Origin: Pseudomonas sichuanensis
Lineage (GTDB): Bacteria > Pseudomonadota > Gammaproteobacteria > Pseudomonadales > Pseudomonadaceae
Assembly: GCF_003231305.1 (NCBI RefSeq)
Contig: NZ_QKVM01000028.1
Location: 1 to 64,000, forward strand
Direction: 5' to 3'
Length of the DNA stretch: 64,000 bases
This document shows positions 37,901 through 46,600 of the stretch, one piece after another. How positions within the stretch are numbered: the first letter of the stretch is position 1; every line of letters begins with the position of its first letter. The notes under the pieces are model-generated. The model ran no database searches, had not been told where the DNA came from, and saw only the letters and a list, made by a program, of their open reading frames with translations. Both the position numbers and the translations under genes were made by a program.

Positions 37901-38028
37901 ACCTGCGGCGGCGCCACATCGGGGTACTGGGCCACCGGCAGCTGCGGCAGGGCCAGGCCGCCGAGCAGCAGGATGAACAGCGCGACCACCCAGGCGAAGA
38001 TCGGGCGGTCAATGAAGAACTGCGGCAT
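34906..38028 (-). CDS. RND multidrug efflux pump, inner-membrane transporter (HAE1 family)
   Basis: A 1040-residue proton-driven efflux transporter, the AcrB/MexF-type component of a tripartite pump. The N-terminus MPQFFIDRPIFAWVVALFI and 12 transmembrane helices in two symmetric halves are typical. The proton-relay residues are visible: the Asp pair in GILVDDAIVVVENVERI and Lys in LSAKNAILIIEFAKELVDQG. It is encoded 11 bases after its membrane-fusion protein, with no outer-membrane channel gene, so it must borrow a TolC/OprM-type channel. A divergent two-component system nearby probably controls it. Substrate unknown. Confidence 0.95.
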   Translation of the reverse strand: MPQFFIDRPIFAWVVALFILLLGGLALPQLPVAQYPDVAPPQVEIYAVYPGASAATMDESVVSIIEQELNGADNLLYFASQSSLGSATITASFQPGTNPDLAQVDVQNRLKVIESRLPRPVTQQGLQVEKVSTGFLLLATLTSEDGSLDEIALSDILARNVMNEIRRVKGVGKAQLYGSERAMRIWIDPAKLVGFSLTPNDVAEAIAAQNAQVAPGSIGDLPTRATQEITANVLVKGQLSTPEEFAAIVLRANRDGSAVTVGDVARVEIGAQEYQYGTRLNGKATSAFSVKLAPGANAMETATLVKQKLDELSRYFPSGVKYDIPYDTSPFVKVSIKQVINTLVEAMVLVFAVMFLFLQNFRYTLIPTLVVPVALMGTFAVMNALGFSVNVLTLFGMVLAIGILVDDAIVVVENVERIMAEEGLPPKEATRKAMGQISGAIVGITLVLVAVFLPMAFMKGSVGVIYQQFSVSMAVSILFSAFLALSLTPALCATLLKPIGKGEHHQRKGFFGWFNRRFDGMSNGYQRWVTHALARSGRYLLVYAALVGVLVYGFSQLPSAFLPTEDQGYTITDIQLPPGASQARTIEVARQIEAHNAEEPGVANTTLILGFSFSGSGQNAALAFTTLKDWSERGSDDSAQSIADRATMAFTQLKDAIAYSVLPPPVDGLGESSGFEFRLQDRGGMGYSELMQARDQLLEQARKSKLLVNVREASLAESPQVALEVDRRQANALGVSFAAIGEVLNTAVGSNYVNDFPNQGRMQRVVVQAEGDQRSQVEDLLKIHVRNNSDKMVPLGAFVTAHWQSGPVQLTRYNGYPAVSISGEPAPGYSSGEAMAEIERLVAQLPAGAGLEWTGLSLQERLSGSQAPLLMALSLLVVFLCLAALYESWSIPTAVLLVVPLGVLGAVLAVTLRGLPNDVFFKVGLITLIGLSAKNAILIIEFAKELVDQGVDATQAAIQAARLRLRPIVMTSLAFILGVVPLAIASGASSASQQAIGTGVIGGMLSATFAVVFVPVFFVVVMRLAGRDRAREGKPVTSES

Positions 38029-38039
38029 GGATCAGGCCC

Positions 38040-39215
38040 TCACTGGCCGTTGTGCTGGACGATGGGGAGTGCGTCCGGTTGTTCGTCGACTTGCACCTGG
38101 TCACCGGCCTTGACGTGCTGCAGGCCTTCGACCACGACGCGTTCGCCCGGCTTGAGGCCGTCGTTGACGATCCATCGGTCGCCCTGGGCGCTGCCCAGTT
38201 GCACCTGGCGCTCGCTGATACGGTCCTGCTGGTCGACCACCAGCACCTTGGGAACGCCGGCGCTGTCACGCAGGATCGCCCGTTGCGGCACGCTGATGCC
38301 CTGGGGTTGCACGGCCTGTTCCAGGCGCACGCGCACGTAGCTGCCGGGCAACAGGTCGAGGTCGGGGTTGGGGAACTCGCTGCGCAGGGTGATCTGGTTG
38401 GTGCTCGGGTCCACGCTGAGGTCGGAGAACAGCAGCTTGCCGGGCAACGGGTAGGCGCTGCCATCGTCCTGGATCAAGGTGGCCTTGACCTGGCCCTGGC
38501 CGACCTGTTGCAGCTCGCCGGCCCGCAGCGCGCGGCGCAGGGCGTTGAGCTCGCGGGTCGATTGGGTGACGTCGGCGTGGATCGGGTTCAGTTGCTGGAT
38601 GGTCGCCAGTGGCGTGGTCTCGTTCTGGCCGACCAGTGCGCCTTCGGTCACCAGTGCCCGGCCGATGCGCCCGGAGATCGGCGCGGTGACGGTGGCGTAG
38701 CCGAGGTTGAGGCGGGCGCGCTCGAGAGCTGCCTTGGCTTCGGCCACTGCGGCGTCGGCCTGCAGGAAGCTGGCGCGGGCATTGTCGTATTCCTGGCGGC
38801 TGACCGCCTTGTCGTCGACCAGCTGGCGATAGCGCTGCTCTTGCAGGCGGGCCTGGTACACCGTGGCCTCGGCCTTGGCCAGGGTGGCGCGGGCGCTGTC
38901 GAGGTCGGCCTTGAACGGCGCCGGGTCGATCAGGAACAGGACATCGCCCTGCTTGACGTCGCTGCCTTCGCGGTACACCCGCTTGAGCACCACCCCGGCT
39001 ACCCGGGCGCGGACCTCGGCGGTACGCGGGGCGAGGATGCGCCCGCTGAGTTCGCTGCTGATGGCCAGTGCCTGCAACTGCAGGGTTTCGACCCGCACCT
39101 GCGACACGGGCGCCTGGTCTGCCTGCTCGGCAGCGTCATCGCAACCGGCAAGCGAGAGGGTTAACAGCGCCAATAGCGCCAAGGGGCGCAGGCGCGAAGT
39201 GCTCAAAATGGACAT
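38040..39215 (-). CDS. RND efflux periplasmic adaptor (membrane fusion lipoprotein)
   Basis: A 391-residue adaptor linking the RND transporter to an outer-membrane channel. It has a lipoprotein signal with lipobox LAGC (Cys25), then the lipoyl/barrel-sandwich halves around an alpha-helical hairpin (about 95-165; KAEATVYQARLQEQRYRQLV and AEAKAALERARLNLGYATV), and the beta-barrel and membrane-proximal domains. PISGRIGRALVTEGALV is the conserved second lipoyl motif. First gene of a two-gene operon with the pump; it is divergent from the response-regulator gene across 158 bases. Confidence 0.95.
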   Translation of the reverse strand: MSILSTSRLRPLALLALLTLSLAGCDDAAEQADQAPVSQVRVETLQLQALAISSELSGRILAPRTAEVRARVAGVVLKRVYREGSDVKQGDVLFLIDPAPFKADLDSARATLAKAEATVYQARLQEQRYRQLVDDKAVSRQEYDNARASFLQADAAVAEAKAALERARLNLGYATVTAPISGRIGRALVTEGALVGQNETTPLATIQQLNPIHADVTQSTRELNALRRALRAGELQQVGQGQVKATLIQDDGSAYPLPGKLLFSDLSVDPSTNQITLRSEFPNPDLDLLPGSYVRVRLEQAVQPQGISVPQRAILRDSAGVPKVLVVDQQDRISERQVQLGSAQGDRWIVNDGLKPGERVVVEGLQHVKAGDQVQVDEQPDALPIVQHNGQ

Positions 39216-39373
39216 ACGGATCTTCCAGGGTTGATCGGGCCTATGCTAAGGCAAGCGTTCGCGGGGGCGCTGTTAAGCTCTGTAGGGGGTATGTGAAAAA
39301 GTGTGAAGCAGCGGCGGCACCCGGCGCAGGATTCGATATCCTGCCTCCCTTCACTCCTTCGTCAAAGCCCTTT

Positions 39374-40075
39374 ATGCCGAACCTTCTTCTGGTCGAGGAC
39401 GACAGCGCGCTGTCCGAGCTGATCGCCAGCTACCTGCAACGCAACGACTTCCATGTCCGGGTGATCGCCCGTGGCGACCATGTGCTGGATGCGTTCCGCC
39501 AGCTCAAGCCGGACCTGGTGATCCTCGACCTGATGCTGCCGGGCCTCGACGGCCTGCAGGTGTGCCGCCTGCTGCGCCAGGAGTCGCAGAGCCTGCCGAT
39601 CCTGATGCTGACGGCACGCGACGACAGCCACGACCAGGTGCTGGGCCTGGAGATGGGCGCCGACGATTACGTGACGAAACCCTGCGAGCCCCGCGTGCTG
39701 CTGGCCCGGGTGCGCACCCTGCTGCGCCGCAGCAGCATCCACGAGCCACGCCTGGACAGCGAGCAGATCCTCATCGGTGGCCTGCACATCGACCTGGCCG
39801 AGCGCACGGTCAGTTGGCGTGGCGAAGAGGTGGAGCTGTCCAGCGGCGAGTACAACCTGCTGGTGGTGCTGGCGCGCAACGCCGGCGAGGTGCTCAGCCG
39901 CGACCGCATCCTGCAGCAGCTACGCGGCATCGAGTTCAACGGCACCGACCGTTCGGTGGACGTGGCCATCTCCAAGCTGCGCCGCAAGTTCGACGACAGC
40001 GCGGGCGAAGCGCGCAAGATCAAGACGGTGTGGGGCAAGGGCTACCTGTTCAGCCGCGTCGAGTGGGAGTACTGA
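39374..40075 (+). CDS. OmpR-family response regulator (RstA-like)
   Basis: A 233-residue regulator with receiver Asp9-Asp10 and phosphorylation site Asp52 (ILDLMLPGLDGL), Lys in YVTKPCEP, and a C-terminal winged helix (ELSSGEYNLLVVLARNAGEVLSRDRIL, RSVDVAISKLRRKF, KTVWGKGYLF). The ATG at 39374 begins exactly with the receiver's first strand; the frame runs further upstream without family similarity. It is followed after 6 bases by its kinase and lies back to back with the efflux operon, so pump regulation is the likely job. Confidence 0.93.
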   Translation: MPNLLLVEDDSALSELIASYLQRNDFHVRVIARGDHVLDAFRQLKPDLVILDLMLPGLDGLQVCRLLRQESQSLPILMLTARDDSHDQVLGLEMGADDYVTKPCEPRVLLARVRTLLRRSSIHEPRLDSEQILIGGLHIDLAERTVSWRGEEVELSSGEYNLLVVLARNAGEVLSRDRILQQLRGIEFNGTDRSVDVAISKLRRKFDDSAGEARKIKTVWGKGYLFSRVEWEY

Positions 40076-40081
40076 TCCGCC

Positions 40082-41380
40082 ATGCTGAAGATCCTGGTGC
40101 GCCTGTACCTGGTGATCATCGCCGCCTATGCCGGCGCCTTGCTGCTGATCCCCGATGCCATCGTCGGCGCCTTCCACGGGCGTTTCATGGCCTACAACCT
40201 GGACCAGACCAAGGGCGTGCAGTCGTTGATCGTGCGCCAGTTCCAGCAGGCGCCGCGCGAGCGGTGGCCAGCAGTGGAGCAGGAGTTGGCCAAGGCCTTT
40301 GCGCCGCTGGAGGTGCAGTTGCTGGCGATGGACCAGGCCGACCTCGACCAGGAAGAGCGGGCCCGCCTGGAGCACGGCCAGCACGCGGTGCGGATCGCCG
40401 ACTGGGGTTACTACGAAACGGTGCTGGCCCCCTTGGACAAACAGTGGCTGGTGCGCTTGCACTCACCCCCCGACCCGCTGGACATCAACGTGCTGTCGTG
40501 GGGCGTGACGGTGCTGATCGGCGCCGCCATGCTCGGCTGCCTGCTGCTGTGGGTATGGCCGCACTGGCGCGACCTGGAGCGGCTGAAGGAGACCGCGAGG
40601 CGCCTGGGCCAGGGCGACCTGGCCGAGCGCACGCACATCCCGCCGCGTTCGAACATCGGCGAGCTGGCCGGGGTGTTCGACACCATGGCCGGCGACCTGG
40701 AGCGCCACCTCAACCAGCAGCGCGAGCTGCTCAATGCCGTGTCCCATGAGCTGCGCACACCACTGACGCGGCTGGACTTCGGCCTGGTGCTGCTGTACGA
40801 CGAAGTGCCGCCGGCCAGCCGCAAGCGCCTGCTGGAGCTGGTCGGCCATGTGCGCGAGCTGGATGAACTGGTGCTGGAGCTGCTGTCGTACAGTCGCCTG
40901 GAGAATGCCAACCAGGCCCGCGAGCGGGTCGAGGTGTCGCTGCTGGAACTGGTCGACAGCGTGCTCGGCAGCTTCGCCGAAGAGCTCGATGGCCGGGGTA
41001 TCCAGTGGGAAGTGCGCAGCGAGGGCGACTTGCCGCGTTTCGTGCTAGACCCCAGGCTGACCGCCCGCGCGGTGCAGAACCTGGTGCGCAATGCCATGCG
41101 CTATTGCGACGAGAGCCTGCTGCTGCGCCTGCGCCTGGAAGACGACGGCGCCTGCCTGCTGACGGTGGAAGACGACGGCATCGGCATCCCGGTGGAGGAG
41201 CGCGAGCGGATCTTCCAGCCGTTCTACCGCCTGGACCGTAGCCGTGATCGCAATACCGGCGGGTTCGGGCTGGGGCTGGCGATCAGCCGGCGAGCCATCG
41301 AGGGGCAGGGCGGGACCTTGACCGTGGCGCAGTCGGCGTTGGGTGGGGCGCAGTTCAGGATTCGATTGCCGGCGGGGTAA
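40082..41380 (+). CDS. RstB-like sensor histidine kinase
   Basis: A 432-residue inner-membrane kinase: transmembrane helix 1 (about 5-25), a small periplasmic domain (about 30-135) of RstB type, transmembrane helix 2 (about 138-160) followed by the characteristic WVWPHWRDLERLKETARRLG, HAMP, HisKA with His222 in SHELRTPLTRL, and HATPase (NLVRNAMRYC, EDDGIGI, GGFGLGLAI). The layout and the WPHWRDL phrase match E. coli RstB closely. Partner of the upstream RstA-like regulator. The signal is unknown. Confidence 0.93.
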   Translation: MLKILVRLYLVIIAAYAGALLLIPDAIVGAFHGRFMAYNLDQTKGVQSLIVRQFQQAPRERWPAVEQELAKAFAPLEVQLLAMDQADLDQEERARLEHGQHAVRIADWGYYETVLAPLDKQWLVRLHSPPDPLDINVLSWGVTVLIGAAMLGCLLLWVWPHWRDLERLKETARRLGQGDLAERTHIPPRSNIGELAGVFDTMAGDLERHLNQQRELLNAVSHELRTPLTRLDFGLVLLYDEVPPASRKRLLELVGHVRELDELVLELLSYSRLENANQARERVEVSLLELVDSVLGSFAEELDGRGIQWEVRSEGDLPRFVLDPRLTARAVQNLVRNAMRYCDESLLLRLRLEDDGACLLTVEDDGIGIPVEERERIFQPFYRLDRSRDRNTGGFGLGLAISRRAIEGQGGTLTVAQSALGGAQFRIRLPAG

Positions 41381-41387
41381 TGCTGCC

Positions 41388-41517
41388 CATCGCGGGGCAA
41401 GCCTGCTCCCACGCAAACAGTGGACTGCCCCCAAGAAGTCGGACAGTTCTAGGTTGGATTGATGTCCAGTTTCTTGGGGCTAGATCAACATCGTGGGAGC
41501 GGGCTTGCCCCGCGATG
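41388..41517. repeat. REP pair split by an IS-tip-like insert
   Basis: CATCGCGGGGCAAGCCTGCT, with CCCACG following (41388-41413), and its inverse CGTGGGAGCGGGCTTGCCCC with GCGATG (41492-41517) are the two arms of an ordinary REP pair, but the loop is about 78 bases instead of the usual 3-12. The extra sequence is described separately at 41420-41486. It lies between convergent kinase and diguanylate cyclase genes. Confidence 0.88.
41420..41486. mobile_element. Short inverted-repeat remnant resembling IS3-family insertion-sequence tips
   Basis: Arms 41428-41445 and 41463-41480 share CCCCAAGAA and GGACA in inverted orientation (14 of 18 positions), separated by 17 bases. The outer left sequence TGGACTGCCCCCAAGAAGTC has the look of IS150-like terminal repeats as I remember them. 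AACA occurs on both sides (41416-41419 and 41487-41490), which could be a target duplication. No transposase is present. It could be an internally deleted element, a miniature element, or just a hairpin. Confidence 0.45.
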
Positions 41518-41522
41518 GCGGT

Positions 41523-42611
41523 TCAGTTCGCCACCAACTGTCGTGTCCACAATACGAACCGATCCTTGCCACTGTGCTTGGCCGCGTACAACGCCTGGTC
41601 CGCGCGGATCAGTGCCATGGTCAGGGTGTCGCCACTGGCCACCGCGGTCAGGCCGATGCTGATGGTCACTGGGTGCTCGGCGCTGTCTTCGCGCACCCGG
41701 CGGCACAGGGCGACCACCTGCTGCTCGGCGGCCTGCTGGTCTAGCCCCTGGAAGAAAATGGCGAATTCCTCGCCGCCCAGGCGGGCGAACTCGAAGGCGC
41801 CCATCGAGGCGCGGATATGCCTGGCCACGCGTTTGAGCACCTCGTCGCCGATGTCGTGGCCGAACTGGTCGTTGACCTTCTTGAAATTGTCGATGTCGAT
41901 CATCGCCAGGTACTGCCCGGGGCCGGCCAACTGCAGCTGGCGTTCGGCCTTGGCCATGAACGAGCGGCGGTTGGGTATTTCGGTGAGCACATCCACATAG
42001 GCCTGGTCGAGCAGCACCTTGGACAGGTAGAAGTTGTGCAGCTTGGCCTGGCGGATGCGCAGGTAGCTGTAGATCACCAGGCCGCTGAGGCACACCGCGT
42101 AGCTCAGCAGCATCGCGCCTTCGAGCTCCAGGACCTGGATGTGGGTGTGGTAGAAGGGGTTGAGTATTAGCCAGGTGATGGTCATGGCGGTGAAGAACGA
42201 CCAGCGCCGTATCGGCAGGACCGACACGGTATAGAGCACGGTGGCGACCACCAGGATCAGCCAGACCGGACGCAGGGCGATGGGGATGCCGTCGATCACC
42301 AGGCGCATGCCCAAGGTGAGCACGCCGAGAAACAGCAGGTGCAAAACGTCGAAATGGCGGCTCCGGCGGGTGAAACCGAGCACCATGGTGAGGCTGCATA
42401 GCGCGGCGATGAAGGCGCCGGAAATCCAGGTGAAGCCCTGGCCGCCGAGGTAGCTGATGATCAGGTCGAAGACCAGCCAGATGGCGATGCCGACGCAGAA
42501 GATCAGCAGGCAGAAGCGGTGCATGGCCTCGTATTCGTGCTGGCGGAACTCGGCGCGCAGGGCGGCCGGGGCGACCTGCTGGCGGATGTGGGCTTCTAGG
42601 GTTTTGTACAT
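41523..42611 (-). CDS. Membrane-bound diguanylate cyclase (GGDEF domain)
   Basis: A 362-residue enzyme making c-di-GMP from two GTP. The N-terminal half has about six hydrophobic helices (35-55, 62-80, 88-105, 113-133, 140-155, 163-183); the C-terminal half is a GGDEF domain with the active-site signature GGEEF (279-283), the substrate-binding DIDNFKKVND and GHDIGDEVL. The inhibitory I-site normally found as RxxD just before the active site reads MGAF here, so product feedback at that site is probably absent. I chose the ATG at 42611, where MYKTLEAHIRQQ begins; upstream sequence in frame is a REP element. It lies downstream of, and on the same strand as, the Nfr polysaccharide operon, separated by a REP pair. 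Confidence 0.93.
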   Translation of the reverse strand: MYKTLEAHIRQQVAPAALRAEFRQHEYEAMHRFCLLIFCVGIAIWLVFDLIISYLGGQGFTWISGAFIAALCSLTMVLGFTRRSRHFDVLHLLFLGVLTLGMRLVIDGIPIALRPVWLILVVATVLYTVSVLPIRRWSFFTAMTITWLILNPFYHTHIQVLELEGAMLLSYAVCLSGLVIYSYLRIRQAKLHNFYLSKVLLDQAYVDVLTEIPNRRSFMAKAERQLQLAGPGQYLAMIDIDNFKKVNDQFGHDIGDEVLKRVARHIRASMGAFEFARLGGEEFAIFFQGLDQQAAEQQVVALCRRVREDSAEHPVTISIGLTAVASGDTLTMALIRADQALYAAKHSGKDRFVLWTRQLVAN

Positions 42612-42652
42612 GTTCAGGGTTGCCAGCAGTTGATGTGTTGTTGTCTCGGGCC

Positions 42653-42738
42653 TCTCGCGGGGCAAGCCCGCTCCCACGGAGCCTTGCCCAGGTTCTTGGG
42701 GGCAGTTCACTTCGTGGGAGCGGGCTTGCCCCGCGAAG
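42653..42738. repeat. REP pair with IS-tip-like sequence in the loop
   Basis: CTCGCGGGGCAAGCCCGCTC with CCACG (42654-42678) and its inverse (42713-42738) form the arms; the loop of about 34 bases contains TTCTTGGGGGCAGTTCA (42693-42709). The reverse complement of that 17-mer matches the left tip inside the REP pair at 41388-41517 at 16 of 17 positions. It separates the Nfr operon from the diguanylate cyclase gene. Confidence 0.9.
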
Positions 42739-42761
42739 ACACGCTATACAAATGGCATGGT

Positions 42762-43601
42762 TCATTCTTGCGACAGCATACCTTTTGCCCATGGCCTGTA
42801 GCGCAAGGCAAACACCGCTTCGGCATGGCATCCCCCGGTCAGCATGGGCTGCGCGGGCTCGGCGCGAAACGCTTGCCCCGGCGCACTGACCTGGCGAAAG
42901 GCCTCGCGCACGATCCCCACCCGACAGGGCAGGGCCTGCTCGTAAGCCTGGCGCACCAGTGCTGGCAAACGCCCGGTACCGACGCCGTCCTGCCACCAGA
43001 CACTCAGCCCAAGGCTGGCGAGCTCGTCGAGCCAGGCGCCGTTGACCCCTGGCGAGAGCTGCCCGGCGCTGAAGGCGCTGATATGCAGCGGCTTGTCCAA
43101 CTGCCGGTTGAATGCCTGCAGCTGGGTATTCAACGCCGCGCGGCGCTCGGCGTCGCGAAAGTGCAAATCGTCCAGTTCCATTGGCAGGTACCAGCCCTTC
43201 ACCGGCAATGCCCAGTCGGCACGCAGCTTCTGGTACTGGCTCAGTGAGCGGCCCAGCTGGGCCTTGAAGTAGTTGTTCAGGCCTTCGCCATCGAGTTCCT
43301 CCAGCCGCTGGTAGTAGGCCGGGTCCATGTACAGCCCCAGCACCAGCTCCAGCCCTTGGGCCCGCGCTTCACGCAGGCTGGCGGCGAGCCAGCCGTCACT
43401 GCCGCCGAAATCGCTGTCACCGTAGGCGCTCCACTGCACGATCAGGGTCTTGCCGCCCTGGGCCACGGTGGCGTGCCATAGCTGCTGCCATTGGGCTGGC
43501 GTGACCGTGGCATCGCGGTTGAGCGGCTGGTAGAACAGGCGTTGGTCGGCCTGCACGGGCAGGCACAGGGCGAGCAGGCAGGCCAGCAGCAGCGTACGCA
43601 T
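42762..43601 (-). CDS. DUF4434 exported protein of the Nfr polysaccharide operon (YbcH-like)
   Basis: A 279-residue exported protein with a signal peptide (1-18, ending PVQA). The body (RLFYQPLNRDATVTPAQWQQLW, LIVQWSAYGDSD, GLELVLGLYMDPAYYQ, KGWYLPMELDD) has the alternating strand-helix pattern of a TIM barrel and matches DUF4434, a family related to glycoside hydrolases. The Glu in LPMELDD is a candidate catalytic acid. Its start overlaps the nfrA stop, so it is coupled to the operon. The E. coli nfrAB locus has a DUF4434 neighbour (ybcH, from memory). It may trim or bind the polysaccharide in the periplasm; this is inference. Confidence 0.78.
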   Translation of the reverse strand: MRTLLLACLLALCLPVQADQRLFYQPLNRDATVTPAQWQQLWHATVAQGGKTLIVQWSAYGDSDFGGSDGWLAASLREARAQGLELVLGLYMDPAYYQRLEELDGEGLNNYFKAQLGRSLSQYQKLRADWALPVKGWYLPMELDDLHFRDAERRAALNTQLQAFNRQLDKPLHISAFSAGQLSPGVNGAWLDELASLGLSVWWQDGVGTGRLPALVRQAYEQALPCRVGIVREAFRQVSAPGQAFRAEPAQPMLTGGCHAEAVFALRYRPWAKGMLSQE

Positions 43602-46600
43602 CAGAAGTTCATCTCCACACCCAGCAGCACACCGTTGGCCCGCTCATAGAGGTTGCCGCCCAGCGACTGCTGGTACTCGGCACGGACCTTGAGGGAGCCT
43701 CGGTAGGCGTTGTAGCGGTCGTCGTCGAACCACCACTGCCAGCGCACGCCCACGCCCGTGCGGGCGTCCTGGCGCCAGTCGTTGCTGGGGTCCTGGCTGG
43801 AAAACTCGAAAAAGCCGTAGGGCATGATGGTCTGCGGCGAGTCGCCGCGCAGCTTCCAGGCATGCCCTTGCTGGAAGCGCGACAACCAGGCGTGGTCGCC
43901 GGCACGGGTCCACCAGGCGGCGTCGAGGTAGAGGAAGCGCTCGTCCCAGTCGTCCTCGTCTATGCGCCAGTCGTTGCGGTAGCGGCCCTGGTCGAGGAAC
44001 GAGGCGGTGGCACGCAGCAGCAGGTCGTTGCTCGATTCGGCGTGGTGGCGCAGGTCGCCCCAGTTGCCGCCGACCTTGGCCGGGCTGAGCAGCTCGCCCA
44101 GGCTCAGGCCGTTGTAGTGGTCGCTGTCGATCTGGCGTTGGTGATAGAGCTCGGCGTACAGGTTGAGGTTGGCCTGGCCGATGGGTTTGTAGCGCAGCCC
44201 CACGCCGGTGCCCATGCTCTGGGCGTAGTCGGTGCGGCTCTGGCCGCCGAACAGCACCCGGCCGTAGACCGACAGCGTGCTGCCGTTGCGGCTGGGCTCC
44301 TCGCCCAGGGCGTGGTCCCACATGGCCAGTTGCACGTTCTGCGACTGGGCGCGACGCGAGCTGCCGCTGCGCTGGCCGTTGTCTAGGAACTTGTCGTTGG
44401 TCGAGGTGCCGGCGGGCGACCAGGTACTGGCCAGGGTGATGCTGTCGCGGCGCGACAGGGTTTCGTGGGCGCGGCGCTGGCGGTACTTGCGCGCTTCCAG
44501 GCTGCCGTACTCGTCGTCGCCGTCGACCAGGTTCTGCTCCACGTCCAGCACCCGACGCAGCTCGCGGCGGGCCGAGGCGCTGTCTTCGGCCTCGTCGTAG
44601 CGCAGGGCCAGGGTTTCGCCCAGGCGGTAGTCCTCGGGGAAATCGCGGGTGGCGCGTTCCAGGTAGGGGATCGCCTGGCGGCGTTGCTGTTTGTCCGCGG
44701 AACCGGCCAGGCGCATGCCGTAGTCGGCGCGGTAGCGTGGTTGGTCCGGGGCCAGGCGCACGGCTTCGGCCAGCCAGGCGGTGCTCTGGGCGCTGTCGCC
44801 GGCCTGCTGGGCAGTGTTGGCGGCGGCGTAGTAGTGGTCGGCACGCGGCGCGTGGCGCAGGGCTTCGCGTTGCAACGCCAGCGCTTGCGAGGTGTCGCCC
44901 TGGCGCTGGGCGATGGCAGCACCCAGTGCCCAGTCGTCGGCGCTGTTGTGCGCTGCGGCGTCCCAATGGCGGCGTGCGGCGTTGGCATCGCCGGCATTCA
45001 AGGCGCTGCGGGCGGCGGTGAGGCGGGCGTTGTCGGTCCAGGCACTGGCCGGCAGGCTGTTCCAGATCGCCTGGGCCGCCTGGGAATCCCCCGAGGCCTC
45101 CAGAGCGTAGGCCAGGGGCAGCCGGCTGCTGGTGTCGCCCAGGCGCTCGGCAGCCTGGTAGTAGACCACTGCTTCGCCGGGCCGGTCGGGCATGGCGCAG
45201 CGGCCCAGGGCGCGGTACTGGCCGGCTTCGCTCGGGTTGGCCGGGATTGCCCGGCGCACGGCATCGCACTGGCCGTTCTCGGCCAGGCGGCCGAGCAGTT
45301 GCGCGCGCGTGGCGGCATCCACCCGTGGCACCAGGGCAAGCATGCGTTGGCTGTTCAGCGGGCCGTCGTTGCGGGCGTAGAGGTTGCCCAGGCGTTGCAG
45401 CAGCGCAGGTGTGAGGCGGCCCTGGCGGCGGTCGTAGGCCTGCTCGAGCAGTTGCCGGGTGTGTTCGGCCTGGCCTTGTTCCAGCCACATGAAACTGGCT
45501 TGCTCCAGCGCGGCAAGGTCGCCGGTCTGGCGGTAACGCTGCTCCCACTGTGCGGGCGTGCGTGGTTGCGGTGGGCGAGGCGGGTCGCCGTACAGGCGCT
45601 GCTTGAGGATGGCGTAGGCGCGCTCATTGTCATTGGCCTGGCATTGGCCCAGTTGCTCGCGGGCCAGTGCCGGGTCCTTGCGCGACAGCCAATCGACGGT
45701 TTCCAGGCAGGGGCGCTGCAACTGGTTGCTCAGGCTGCGTACCAGTGCGGCGTCGTTGCCTGCGCGGGCCACTTCCCACAATTGCTGGCGTTGTTCAGGC
45801 TGCTGCAATTGCTCGGCGGGCAGGCTCTGCAACCAGCGCTTGGCCTGCTGGTTGTGGCCCATGGCGATGGCCCGTTCGGCCATGGCCAGGCGTGCCTGGG
45901 TGGCCGCCTGAGGGGACGGGGCACTGGTCAGCAGGGCGGTCAGGCCCTGTTCGTCGACCTGCTGGATATAGGCATTGGCCAACCGCTGCCAGTCTGGCGG
46001 TGGCAACTGGCCCTTGGCGGCCAAGGGTTGCAACTGCTCGATGGTTTCGCCCCAGTTGCGCAACTGTTCGGCGAAAGTACCCCGGGCCAGGCGCAGTACC
46101 ATGCCGTCGTCGCGTGGCGGCAACTGGTTGAGCCAGTCCAGGGCGCGGCGGGCTCCGCCGAACTTGGCCAGGCTCAGGCTGTAGGCCTGCCACAGGCGGA
46201 TGCGCTGATTGGTGTTGCTGTTGGCCAGCCAGCTTTCTACCTCGCTGGCGGGCGGTGGGTCCTGTTCGATCCAGGTCAGGCGCAGTTCAAGCAGGGCATC
46301 GGCATGTTCGGGGTTGTCGTCGAGGTCATCTGCTATGGCCTCGGCCTCTTTGTAGCGGCGCTGGTGGGCGAGGGCTTCGGCGAGCAGGGCGCGGGCTTCG
46401 TTGTTGTTCGGCACGCGCTTGAGCACGTGGCGGGTCAGCCGCTCGACTTCGGCCCAGTTGTCCCGTTGCGCTTCGCGGTAGCCACGTTCCATGAAGGGGT
46501 AACTGGTGAAGCGCTGGAAGTCGCTCATCGGCGCCGTTGGGGCGGCCAGGGCGCAGGTGCACAGCATCAGGCTGGCCATGCTCAGGGAAAAACGCGGCGT

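Noticed and set aside
35497..38340. Long plus-strand open frame opposite the RND transporter
   Set aside because: Antisense to a gene with complete RND motifs; the His/Gln-rich product has no recognisable fold and would end inside the adaptor gene.
41428..41480. Inverted repeat considered as a terminator for the convergent kinase and cyclase genes
   Set aside because: The stem is interrupted by mismatches and lacks a T-tract; its tips match an insertion-sequence-like end found again at 42693-42709, so a mobile origin explains it better. The outer REP arms may still terminate.
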